From positions 1-33,615 of the forward strand of contig CAYVNW010000036.1 of assembly GCA_964452915.1 (NCBI GenBank): 33,615 bases of DNA, given 5' to 3'. A program made the translations under genes and the position numbers. The notes beneath the pieces are model-generated. The model saw only the letters and a program-made list of their open reading frames with translations, had not been told where the DNA came from and did no database searches. Position 1 is the first letter of the stretch. Each line of letters begins with the position of its first letter. Below, in pieces: positions 1 to 7,277 of this stretch. The stretch comes from Colivivens sp964452915 (GTDB lineage: Bacteria; Bacteroidota; Bacteroidia; Bacteroidales; Bacteroidaceae).

Positions 1-1
1 C

Positions 2-265
2 AGTACAAAAGCCATTAATGTGCGTGGCAGGTATGTGTTTGAAGCACGCGGACTATGGAGAATGGAAAACGATATGATGGGAGGGCCGTTCATTTCGCAT
101 TCCACTGTCGATACGGTAAACAACAAGGTAATTGTGGTTGAGGGTTTCGTATACGCTCCAGAAAAGATGAAACGCACGATGATTCGTCGTTTGGAAGCCG
201 CACTATATACTTTACGGTTACCATCTGCAGAATCAAAAGTAAAAAAAGAAGACAAGAAAAAGTAA
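2..265 (+). CDS. DUF4837 family protein, C-terminal part (5' end outside window)
   Basis: The reading frame is open from the first full codon of the window, so the true start lies upstream and only about 87 C-terminal residues are visible. The segment 'GLWRMENDMMGGPF', followed by a 'VEGFVYAPEKMKR' stretch and a lysine-rich tail, is what I recognise as the conserved end of DUF4837, a Bacteroidetes family usually annotated as a lipoprotein of unknown function. It sits 16 bp upstream of pdxA in the same direction, a neighbourhood common in Bacteroidales, and probably shares its transcript. Function unknown; the family call rests on remembered similarity of this short C-terminal piece. Confidence 0.75.
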   Translation, partial: STKAINVRGRYVFEARGLWRMENDMMGGPFISHSTVDTVNNKVIVVEGFVYAPEKMKRTMIRRLEAALYTLRLPSAESKVKKEDKKK

Positions 266-281
266 TCATGTAAAAACGAAT

Positions 282-1382
282 ATGCGAAAGATAAAAGTTG
301 GTATAACACATGGTGACATAAATGGAATAGGGTATGAAGTAATACTCAAGACATTCAGTGATCCTGGTATGTTCGAATTATGTACGCCAATAGTCTATGG
401 GTCTCCTAAAATTGCCACTTTCCACCGGAAGTCATTTGATGGCACAACAACATTCGCAGTGAAGAAAAGCGCGTCGGAGGCAGAAGATGGCATATTGAAT
501 ATAGTGAACTGCTTCGGTGAGGAAGAAATTAAAATAGAATTTGGCAAAGCAACACAAGATTCAGGCAATGCTGCATTCGTGGCACTTGAAAAGGCCCTTG
601 ACGAATATCATAAGGGACTGTTTGATGTGTTGGTTACTGCGCCAATAAATAAGAATACTATACAGCGTGACGGGTTCCATTTCCCAGGACATACTGAATA
701 TATAGAGAGCAAAGTTGGTGAAGGCAATAAGGCTTTGATGATATTGATGAACGATAATGTAAAAGTCGCTTTAGCAACCACACATGTGCCTATAAGAAAA
801 GTCGCTGATTCTATAACAAAAGACTTGATTATAGAAAAGCTGGAAATCCTTGATGCGTCACTTAAAAGAGACTTCCTCATTGATAATCCGAGAATAGCCG
901 TTCTTTCACTAAATCCACATTGTGGCGATGGCGGTTTGATAGGTACAGAGGAGCAAGATATAATTTCTCCTGCGATCAACGAGATGTTTGCTAAAGGGAT
1001 ACACTGCTTTGGACCTTATCCAGCTGATGGATTCTTTGGGTCAGGTAACTACAGTAAATTTAATGCAATATTAGCGATGTATCATGATCAAGGGCTTGCT
1101 CCTTTTAAACTTCTTGCAATGAATGATGGTGTGAATTTTACTGCAGGACTTCCAATTGTCAGGACATCCCCTGATCATGGAACTGCTTATGATATTGCCG
1201 GACAAGGAAAAGCGAATGAAGAGTCTTTTCGTCATGCTGTCTATGTGGCACTTGATATTGTAAGGAACAGAAAAATATATGATGAAGCTTACGCTCATCC
1301 TCTGAAAAAACAGTATTTTGAGAGACATGATGACAGTGATAAATTGAAACTTGATCAAGTAACGGACGAAGAAACGTTGTAA
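282..1382 (+). CDS. pdxA: 4-hydroxythreonine-4-phosphate dehydrogenase PdxA
   Basis: This cytoplasmic enzyme oxidises 4-phosphohydroxy-L-threonine with NAD; the product decarboxylates and feeds pyridoxine 5'-phosphate synthesis with PdxJ (deoxyxylulose-5-phosphate-dependent vitamin B6 pathway). The 366-residue protein shows the family landmarks in order: 'GITHGDINGIGYEV' at residues 7-20, 'VTAPINK' at 118-124, 'PGHTEY' at 135-140, and 'TSPDHGTAYDIAG' at 295-307. The three metal-ligand histidines correspond to H168 (THVP), H213 (LNPH) and H268 (YHDQG), so the active site looks intact. Length is slightly above the 330-residue enterobacterial form because of a longer C-terminus. It follows DUF4837 by 16 bp and precedes the inositol-lipid genes by 18 bp, so it is probably co-transcribed with both. 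I see no functional reason for the linkage to the lipid genes. Confidence 0.96.
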   Translation: MRKIKVGITHGDINGIGYEVILKTFSDPGMFELCTPIVYGSPKIATFHRKSFDGTTTFAVKKSASEAEDGILNIVNCFGEEEIKIEFGKATQDSGNAAFVALEKALDEYHKGLFDVLVTAPINKNTIQRDGFHFPGHTEYIESKVGEGNKALMILMNDNVKVALATTHVPIRKVADSITKDLIIEKLEILDASLKRDFLIDNPRIAVLSLNPHCGDGGLIGTEEQDIISPAINEMFAKGIHCFGPYPADGFFGSGNYSKFNAILAMYHDQGLAPFKLLAMNDGVNFTAGLPIVRTSPDHGTAYDIAGQGKANEESFRHAVYVALDIVRNRKIYDEAYAHPLKKQYFERHDDSDKLKLDQVTDEETL

Positions 1383-1400
1383 CAACTAATAACAGATGAA

Positions 1401-2459
1401 TTGAAGTCGAGGACAAGAAACATATTTTTTATTTTCGGGCTGGTTGCCATCGTATTGATGATTCTTACTTTCCAGGTAAGTTTCGTCGAGATGTGGAATC
1501 ATATAAAGCATGCAGGATATTGGATTTTCGCCATTCTCGGGATGTGGATTATCTTGTATGTGATGAATGCGTTGACTTGGAGAATCATTATCAAAGGCAG
1601 TGGCCCGTGTAATGTACCGTTTTGGAAATTATATAAGGTAACGATAAGCGGTTTTGCCCTCAACTATGCCACTCCTGTCGGACTGATGGGTGGAGAACCA
1701 TACAAGATAATGGAACTTTCACCCTACATTGGACCGGAACGTGCCACATCATCGGTGTTGCTATTTGCAATGATGCATATATTCTCGCATTTCTGGTTTT
1801 GGCTTACTGCTGTTGTCCTTTACTATATATTCGTTCCTCTTGATGCAATGATGGCAATAGTATTGCCGCTCATTGCCGTTTTTTCAATCGCCGGAATATA
1901 CCTTTTTGTCCGTGGCTATAGGAATGGCATGGTCGTGAAGGTGCTGAGACTTGTCTCAAAAGTGCCCGGATGCAGAAAGTGGGGCAAAAGGTTCATTGCA
2001 GAGCATTCAAAGGAGCTGCACACCATAGATCAACAAATCGCTCAGTTGCAAGGTCAGAAGAAATTAAACTTTTTCGGGTCATTTTTCTTGGAATATATAG
2101 GACGCATACTACAGTCATTTGAAGTTTTCTTTATGTTGCGGCTTGTTGACGTGCAAGGTTCTATGCCACGGCTGTTTGTCTACGCACTGATGATTTTGGC
2201 GTTTACCTCATTGTTTGCGAACCTCCTTTTTTTCATGCCATTGCAAATAGGTGGACGGGAAGGAGGCTTTGCAATGTCTACAGTTAAGATGAAGATGGTT
2301 GGAGCCGGTGGCGTGCTGCTTACACTGAAGGAAGCAATGACCATAGCAGTGTTTATCTCTATAATAGTAAGAATACGGGAATTGTTTTGGGCGTCTATTG
2401 GGATGTTGCTGATGAAGATTGGTACGAAAGTGAATGCAAAAGACAAATATATAAAATAA
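1401..2459 (+). CDS. Flippase-like membrane protein (LPG synthase TM / UPF0104 family)
   Basis: A 352-residue polytopic membrane protein. Hydrophobic segments begin at about residues 8-27 and 41-60 and continue through the protein, and 'NYATPVGLMGGEPYK' (about residues 90-104) is typical of the lysylphosphatidylglycerol synthase transmembrane family (the flippase-like part of MprF, and AglD-related proteins). No cytosolic aminoacyl-transfer domain follows, so lipid aminoacylation is not expected. The start appears to be TTG: the ATG just upstream is out of frame and stops after two codons, and no in-frame ATG lies between the pdxA stop and this point. It is the first gene of the tight five-gene run before MIPS. 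I infer a role in translocating or handling the inositol phospholipid made by its neighbours; no direct sequence evidence fixes the substrate. Confidence 0.82.
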   Translation: MKSRTRNIFFIFGLVAIVLMILTFQVSFVEMWNHIKHAGYWIFAILGMWIILYVMNALTWRIIIKGSGPCNVPFWKLYKVTISGFALNYATPVGLMGGEPYKIMELSPYIGPERATSSVLLFAMMHIFSHFWFWLTAVVLYYIFVPLDAMMAIVLPLIAVFSIAGIYLFVRGYRNGMVVKVLRLVSKVPGCRKWGKRFIAEHSKELHTIDQQIAQLQGQKKLNFFGSFFLEYIGRILQSFEVFFMLRLVDVQGSMPRLFVYALMILAFTSLFANLLFFMPLQIGGREGGFAMSTVKMKMVGAGGVLLTLKEAMTIAVFISIIVRIRELFWASIGMLLMKIGTKVNAKDKYIK

Positions 2460-2506
2460 TTATGTGACACCGGCACGTGTCTGGTGTGATAACAACGATA
2501 CGAAAT

Positions 2507-3202
2507 ATGAAATTTGCAATACTTGCGGCAGGTGAAGGATCGAGATTGGCTAATGAGGGAATACATGTTCCAAAACCACTAGTGCCAATAAATGGCGAGG
2601 CTATGATTGACAGGCTTATACGTATTTTCAGAGATAATGAAGCGGATGATATCACCATTATAACAAACAACATCGTGCCGCAAACACAACAACATATAAA
2701 GAAATTGCAAGCTGACGGAAATCCCATTCGCTTAATTGTTAAGACAACTCCAAGTTCTATGCATAGTTTTTATGAACTATATCCATATTTGGGTACAGGG
2801 AAGTTTTGCCTGACAACTGTTGACACTATTTTCCATGAACTTGAGTTCTTCAATTACATAAAAGCGTTCGAACAATCGAATGAAGACGGACTAATGGCTG
2901 TATCAGATTTTATTGACGATGAAAAACCTTTGTATGTTGCCACTGATGACGACATGAATATCACAGGATTCTACGATACAAAGCGTGAAGACACACGTTT
3001 TGTATCTGGTGGCATATACTGTCTTGACTCGAAAGCATTTGCAACTTTACGCAGCTGTATAAATAAAGGTATGTCAAGGATGCGGAATTTTCAACGCCAG
3101 ATGGTTAGCGATGGTTTGCGCCTTAAAGCATACCGTTTCAGTAAGATACTTGATGTAGATCATGTAAGTGATATAAAAAAAGCGGAGGACTTTTTAAAAT
3201 GA
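2507..3202 (+). CDS. NTP transferase, probable CTP:inositol-1-phosphate cytidylyltransferase
   Basis: A 231-residue single-domain nucleotidyltransferase of the NDP-sugar pyrophosphorylase fold. The N-terminal signature 'ILAAGEGSRL' (residues 5-14) binds the nucleotide, K23 in 'PKPLVPI' is the usual sugar-phosphate lysine, D106 in 'TTVDT' is the expected metal aspartate, and 'SGGIYCL' (168-174) is a conserved late motif. The frame opens ten codons earlier at a GTG (2477), but starting at the ATG at 2507 puts the signature at the normal position. The next gene overlaps by 4 bp. Adjacent genes encode a CDP-alcohol phosphotransferase and inositol-3-phosphate synthase, so the best inference is formation of CDP-inositol from CTP and inositol phosphate, as in the archaeal IPCT enzyme of di-inositol-phosphate synthesis. 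A sugar-1-phosphate or glycerol-phosphate substrate cannot be excluded. Confidence 0.83.
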   Translation: MKFAILAAGEGSRLANEGIHVPKPLVPINGEAMIDRLIRIFRDNEADDITIITNNIVPQTQQHIKKLQADGNPIRLIVKTTPSSMHSFYELYPYLGTGKFCLTTVDTIFHELEFFNYIKAFEQSNEDGLMAVSDFIDDEKPLYVATDDDMNITGFYDTKREDTRFVSGGIYCLDSKAFATLRSCINKGMSRMRNFQRQMVSDGLRLKAYRFSKILDVDHVSDIKKAEDFLK

Positions 3203-4020
3203 ACGTTTTGTTTGTATACAGGTCAAGAGAGTTTTCTCCTAATATGGCAGACGCAGATGCTGCTATATTGGATGCTGTGGCGAAAAATGTTCAACTAATA
3301 GGACACAAGGTCACTCTTATTAATGAATCTGACATTAAGGAGCCATTTACTGAATTCGATGTAGTGCTCACCATGGGACGTCTGGCATCTACACTCAGAG
3401 CAATACGCGAGATGGAGGCCGGCGGAATAAAAGTGATTAATAATTCTGTCGCAATTGATAATTGCAGTCGGGACAAACTGATACGTTTGTTGTCTGACAA
3501 TGGACTTCCTGTCCCCGAGAGTGTTGTAACTGATACAGAAAATGTCGTTTCATTCCCACAATTGCCGTTTTGGATGAAGCGTGGTGATGGTTATTCTCGG
3601 TACGCTGATGATGTTGTATTTATCACAAACAAAAAAGAAGCTGTGGACAACGCTATCCGGATGGGTGCGCAAGGCTATAAGACAATCGTGATGTCTCACC
3701 ATGAAGAGGGAGACTTGGTGAAGTTCTATGGTGTGCGAGGCTCATCGTTCTTCTATTGGTACTATGCTTCTGATGGTCACAGCAAATTCGGATGGGAGAA
3801 GATTAATGGTAAGAAGCACGGGTATAAATTCGATCAGGCCGTATTAAGAGCACTATGCGACCATGCGGCTGATATTTTGCAACTCAGCGTTTATGGCGGA
3901 GATTGCGTCATCAGTCAGGCAGGAGAAATTAATATTATCGATTTCAACGATTGGCCCAGCTTTTCGAAGTGTAAAGAAGAAGCAGCCAAGGCGATAGCCG
4001 GATTGATAAATGATTTGTGA
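3199..4020 (+). CDS. ATP-grasp protein, possibly an ITPK-like inositol kinase
   Basis: A 273-residue soluble protein with ATP-grasp character. A pre-ATP-grasp Rossmann-like half is at residues 1-100. A probable ATP-binding lysine is K127 in 'FWMKRGDG'. The C-terminal metal-binding region has D235 ('YGGD') and D248/N250 in 'DFNDWPSF'. The last motif resembles the D-(I/V)-N-x-F-P-G-(Y/F) motif of inositol trisphosphate 5/6-kinases (ITPK) as well as the E-x-N motif of RimK-like ligases. The gene overlaps the nucleotidyltransferase gene by 4 bp, and its stop overlaps a possible GTG start of the next gene, so it is translationally coupled into the inositol cluster. A kinase acting on inositol, inositol phosphate or inositol lipid is my inference from motif and context. 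An amide-forming ligase that decorates the lipid head group is the alternative. Confidence 0.75.
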   Translation: MNVLFVYRSREFSPNMADADAAILDAVAKNVQLIGHKVTLINESDIKEPFTEFDVVLTMGRLASTLRAIREMEAGGIKVINNSVAIDNCSRDKLIRLLSDNGLPVPESVVTDTENVVSFPQLPFWMKRGDGYSRYADDVVFITNKKEAVDNAIRMGAQGYKTIVMSHHEEGDLVKFYGVRGSSFFYWYYASDGHSKFGWEKINGKKHGYKFDQAVLRALCDHAADILQLSVYGGDCVISQAGEINIIDFNDWPSFSKCKEEAAKAIAGLINDL

Positions 4021-4061
4021 AGGAATACTCAATATTAGTAAATATAATAACAATATATATA

Positions 4062-5018
4062 ATGTCGAACAAAGAAAAAATACAATCTACATTGAAATCC
4101 GCTGATACAGAGGAATGGATCGATGTGGTGTTCACTCGTCCCATTGGCTACTTTTGGGCGATGTTGTTCAAGCGTCTCAATGTACATCCTAATGTTGTGA
4201 CTGTCATCTCGATGATACTTGGTGCAGCGTCGGCTTTATTCTTTTATCATAAGGCAGATACGGTAAAAGGAGTAATATATAATATAATAGGTGTAGTATT
4301 ATTAATGCACGCCAATTTCTATGACAGTGCGGATGGTCAGTTGGCACGTATGACTGGCAAGAAAACGCGGCTCGGCAGGATTCTCGACGGTGCTGCCGGT
4401 GATGTTTGGTTTCTATGTATATATTTGGCTTTGGCTTTCCGTATATATGATCAGACTATTCCGTTCTCTAATAGCATACATTGGGGCGTATGGGGATTTG
4501 TACTATTTGCATTCGCAGGTATATGCTGCCACAGTCGTCAATCAGGACTTGCAGATTATTACCGTCAAATACACTTGTTCTTTCTAAAAGGAAAAGACGG
4601 AAGCGAACTCGACAATTATATGCAACAGAAAGCCATATATAAGCAAACTAAATGGAAGCATAGTGTGATTTGGAAAGCTTTTCTGTTTTCCTATGTGCGA
4701 TATACAAAGGCCCAGGAAAAACAAACACCGCAGTTCCAACGACTGGTGCATAAGTTGCAACGTAAGTACAGGGGCAATTTACCACAAAAGTTTAGGGATG
4801 AATTCCGTAAACGAAGTCTGCCTTTGATGAAATGGACTAATATACTGACATTTAACGTCCGTGCTATCGTACTGTATATAAGCTGTCTGATTGATATGCC
4901 ATATATATATGCGTTGTTTGAGATATTTGTTATGTCAGCTATTTATTTTTACATGCGTAACACTCACGAGAAAATGTGCATACAATTAATGAAAGATGTT
5001 AAGGCAGGAACTTATTAA
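4062..5018 (+). CDS. CDP-alcohol phosphatidyltransferase, probable inositol lipid synthase
   Basis: An integral membrane enzyme of the CDP-alcohol phosphotransferase family, 318 residues from the ATG at 4062 (a GTG at 4017, overlapping the previous stop, would add 15 poorly conserved-looking residues). The signature D88-x2-D91-G92-x2-A95-R96-x8-G105-x3-D109 is clear, but the last catalytic aspartate is at D114, four residues after D109 rather than the usual three. A long charged segment (about residues 170-260) separates the transmembrane helices and makes the protein longer than a typical ~200-residue member. By context it should join an inositol-phosphate moiety to a lipid (diacylglycerol or ceramide), using either CDP-inositol made by the upstream nucleotidyltransferase or CDP-diacylglycerol. 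It overlaps the HAD gene by 23 bp. Confidence 0.87.
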   Translation: MSNKEKIQSTLKSADTEEWIDVVFTRPIGYFWAMLFKRLNVHPNVVTVISMILGAASALFFYHKADTVKGVIYNIIGVVLLMHANFYDSADGQLARMTGKKTRLGRILDGAAGDVWFLCIYLALAFRIYDQTIPFSNSIHWGVWGFVLFAFAGICCHSRQSGLADYYRQIHLFFLKGKDGSELDNYMQQKAIYKQTKWKHSVIWKAFLFSYVRYTKAQEKQTPQFQRLVHKLQRKYRGNLPQKFRDEFRKRSLPLMKWTNILTFNVRAIVLYISCLIDMPYIYALFEIFVMSAIYFYMRNTHEKMCIQLMKDVKAGTY

Positions 5019-5718
5019 AGGCATAATTTTCGATTACGGAGGCACGCTCGATACAAATAGTGTTCATTGGTCAGAAGTTTTATGGCGTGCTTATGTGAAG
5101 GAAGGTATCACAGTGACCAAACAGCAATTTCGTGACTCTTATGTTTATGCCGAGCGCAAGTTGGCTGCAGAGCCACTCATAAAGCCGGAACATAACTTTT
5201 TAGATTTGTTGAGGATAAAAACGGATATCGAGACCCGGTATTTGGTTGATAATGACTATTGGCATACATCTGAAATTTGCCGCCGTGCATCTCACGAACA
5301 TGTAGCCTTACGGTGTTATCAGCATGTTATTGAAGTACTAAAAGTCAGTCGTGAAGTTGTACAACAGCTTGCCAATAAATACCCATTAGTATTGGTAAGC
5401 AACTTCTATGGTAATATTCATACAATATTGAAGGATTTTAATTTGGAATGTTTTAAAGATGTAGTTGAGTCAGCGGTGGTAGGTGTACGTAAGCCAGATC
5501 CTCAAATATTCCAATTGGGAGTGGACGCTTTGGGGCTTCGGGCTGAAGATGTGGTAGTCGTTGGCGATTCATTTTCTAAAGACATAGTTCCCGCAAATGC
5601 GTTAGGTTGTCAAACAGTATGGATGAAGGGAAAAGGGTGGGGCAATGAAACTGTCGACGAATCTGTCCCATCGTTAATACTCTACGATATCGCGGACCTT
5701 CCCAAATATCTTATATAA
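4996..5718 (+). CDS. HAD-family hydrolase (probable inositol-phosphate or lipid-phosphate phosphatase)
   Basis: A 240-residue haloacid-dehalogenase superfamily protein with an alpha-helical C1 cap (about residues 20-115). Motif I is 'FDYGGTLDT' with nucleophile D13, motif II is S135 in 'LVSNFYGN', motif III is K166 in 'RKPDPQIF', and motif IV is 'VVGDSFSKDI' with D191 and D196. The general acid/base position two residues after the nucleophile is Gly (D-Y-G) instead of Asp, as in some HAD subfamilies, so the chemistry may be slower or specialised. The gene overlaps the CDP-alcohol phosphotransferase gene by 23 bp and ends the run. A phosphatase step fits inositol-lipid synthesis, either freeing inositol or removing phosphate from a phosphatidylinositol-phosphate intermediate, but this is inference. 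Confidence 0.85.
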   Translation: MLRQELIKGIIFDYGGTLDTNSVHWSEVLWRAYVKEGITVTKQQFRDSYVYAERKLAAEPLIKPEHNFLDLLRIKTDIETRYLVDNDYWHTSEICRRASHEHVALRCYQHVIEVLKVSREVVQQLANKYPLVLVSNFYGNIHTILKDFNLECFKDVVESAVVGVRKPDPQIFQLGVDALGLRAEDVVVVGDSFSKDIVPANALGCQTVWMKGKGWGNETVDESVPSLILYDIADLPKYLI

Positions 5719-5907
5719 AAATGTAATTCATACATTTAAATATTTAATGTATAACAAAAAATGATGGTAGATATGAGTTTTTTACTTGCGTAGTAATAAT
5801 ACTAATTAATATTTTGTGTATCTTTGCATGAACTAAAAACTCTACCTTCGCAAACAAAGGCGCGTAAAAGTTTTAGACTCTAAAAATATATAACATTATA
5901 TAAAGAA
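5719..5907 (+). promoter_or_regulatory. MIPS upstream region with Bacteroidetes promoter and leader hairpin
   Basis: This 189-bp gap contains a good -7 element of the Bacteroidetes type, TATCTTTG at 5819-5826, giving transcription from about 5833. No convincing TTTG lies 19 bp upstream. The ~75-nt leader contains an imperfect hairpin between CTAAAAACT (5833-5841) and AGTTTTAG (5869-5876). Earlier in the gap, ATACATT (5730-5736) and AATGTAT (5746-5752) form a 7-bp inverted repeat that could mark the 3' end of the preceding operon, although no U-tract follows. The arrangement suggests MIPS can be transcribed independently of the lipid genes. Confidence 0.6.
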
Positions 5908-7215
5908 ATGGCAAATTCAAATGTGAAACCTGCAGAAGGGAAACTTGGCATAATGGTCGTAGGACTTGGTGCCGTAACGTCCACTTTTATGACAGGTGTG
6001 CTAATGGCACGAAAAGGCTTGGCAAAGCCAGTTGGATCAATGGTAGAATATGATAAGATCCGTGTTGGTAAAGATTCCGAAAAGAAATATCTTCATTATC
6101 GCGAAATAGTTTCTATTGCACAATTAGATGATATTGTATTTGGTGCATGGGATGTATATCCTGTCGATGCCTATCGCAGTGCTATGTACGCAGAAGTACT
6201 GAAAGAAAAAGATATCGAGCCTGTTAAAGACGAGCTTTCCAAGATTGTCCCTATGAAAGCAGCTTTTGACCATAATTTTGCAAAACGCCTTGACGGCGAC
6301 AACATCATGGTAGGTAAAACGCGTTGGGAGATGATGGAGCAAATACGTGAGGACATACGCAATTTCAAGAAGAATAACGGTTGCGCACGTATTGTAGTTG
6401 CATGGGCAGCGTCAACAGAGATATATGTACCTTACTTTGAGCCGGTTCATGGAACATTGAAATCCCTTGAGGATGCCATGAAGGCTGATGACAAGGAACA
6501 CGTAGCTCCTTCTATGTGTTATGCTTATGCGGCATTGTCAGAAGGCGCCCCTTTCATCATGGGTGCTCCAAACACAACCGTCGATATACCAGCTATGTGG
6601 GAATTGGCAGAAAAAACAAAAATGCCTATAGCCGGTAAAGATTTCAAAACAGGGCAAACTCTGGTTAAGAGTGGTTTCGCTCCAATAATAGGTACCCGTT
6701 GTCTCGGATTGAGTGGCTGGTTCTCAACAAATATACTTGGCAATCGTGACGGCTTGGTACTTGACGAGCCTGCAAACTTCCTCACAAAGGAAGTAAGTAA
6801 ACTGTCTACTTTGGAGTCTATACTTGTTGCTGACAAACAACCAGACTTGTATAAAGATTATTACCACAAAGTACGCATCAACTACTATCCACCTCGCAAC
6901 GACAATAAGGAAGGTTGGGATAATATCGATATTTTTGGTTGGATGGGGTACCCTATGCAAATCAAAATCAATTTCTTGTGTCGTGACTCCATTCTTGCCG
7001 CACCTTTGCTTCTTGATCTCTGCCTGTTAAGTGATCTTGCAGCACGTGCCGGACGCTACGGAATCCAACGGTTCCTTAGTTTCTATTTAAAGAGCCCTAT
7101 GCATGATTTTACAAAAAATGAAGTTCCTGTTAACCACCTGTTCCAGCAATATGTAATGCTGAAGAATGCTCTTCGTGAGATGGGCGGTTACGAGGCAGAT
7201 GAAGAGATTGACTAA
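5908..7215 (+). CDS. ino1: myo-Inositol-3-phosphate synthase (MIPS)
   Basis: The 435-residue enzyme converts glucose 6-phosphate to inositol 3-phosphate (L-myo-inositol 1-phosphate) by an NAD-dependent oxidation, aldol cyclisation and reduction. The N-terminal dinucleotide motif is 'GLGAVTST' (residues 19-26). The central segments 'GAPNTTVDIPAMWELA', 'GKDFKTGQT' and 'NILGNRDG' correspond to the conserved substrate/NAD region of MIPS, where eukaryotic enzymes have D-D-x-K-S-G-Q-T and N-x-L-G-N-N-D-G. Length fits the Bacteroidetes form rather than the ~365-residue actinobacterial one. It supplies the inositol phosphate for the five genes upstream. It has its own promoter at 5819 and is followed by a strong intrinsic terminator. 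Confidence 0.94.
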   Translation: MANSNVKPAEGKLGIMVVGLGAVTSTFMTGVLMARKGLAKPVGSMVEYDKIRVGKDSEKKYLHYREIVSIAQLDDIVFGAWDVYPVDAYRSAMYAEVLKEKDIEPVKDELSKIVPMKAAFDHNFAKRLDGDNIMVGKTRWEMMEQIREDIRNFKKNNGCARIVVAWAASTEIYVPYFEPVHGTLKSLEDAMKADDKEHVAPSMCYAYAALSEGAPFIMGAPNTTVDIPAMWELAEKTKMPIAGKDFKTGQTLVKSGFAPIIGTRCLGLSGWFSTNILGNRDGLVLDEPANFLTKEVSKLSTLESILVADKQPDLYKDYYHKVRINYYPPRNDNKEGWDNIDIFGWMGYPMQIKINFLCRDSILAAPLLLDLCLLSDLAARAGRYGIQRFLSFYLKSPMHDFTKNEVPVNHLFQQYVMLKNALREMGGYEADEEID

Positions 7216-7230
7216 AAAAGACAATATCAA

Positions 7231-7273
7231 AACCCCTCTTCATATTTAAGTGCGGAGGGGATTTTTATTTTTA
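7231..7273 (+). terminator. Rho-independent terminator after MIPS
   Basis: CCCCTC at 7233-7238 pairs with GAGGGG at 7255-7260 around a 16-nt loop, followed at once by a T-rich run (ATTTTTATTTTTATT, 7261-7275). It begins 16 nt after the MIPS stop and ends only a few bases before the ATG of the next gene at 7278. Confidence 0.85.
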
Positions 7274-7277
7274 TTGG

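Noticed and set aside
2460..2506. Hairpin ACACC/GGTGT (2467-2487) between the flippase-like and NTP transferase genes as a terminator
   Set aside because: Only a 5-bp stem with no T-tract, and the surrounding genes are tightly packed in one direction. At most a minor intra-operon structure.
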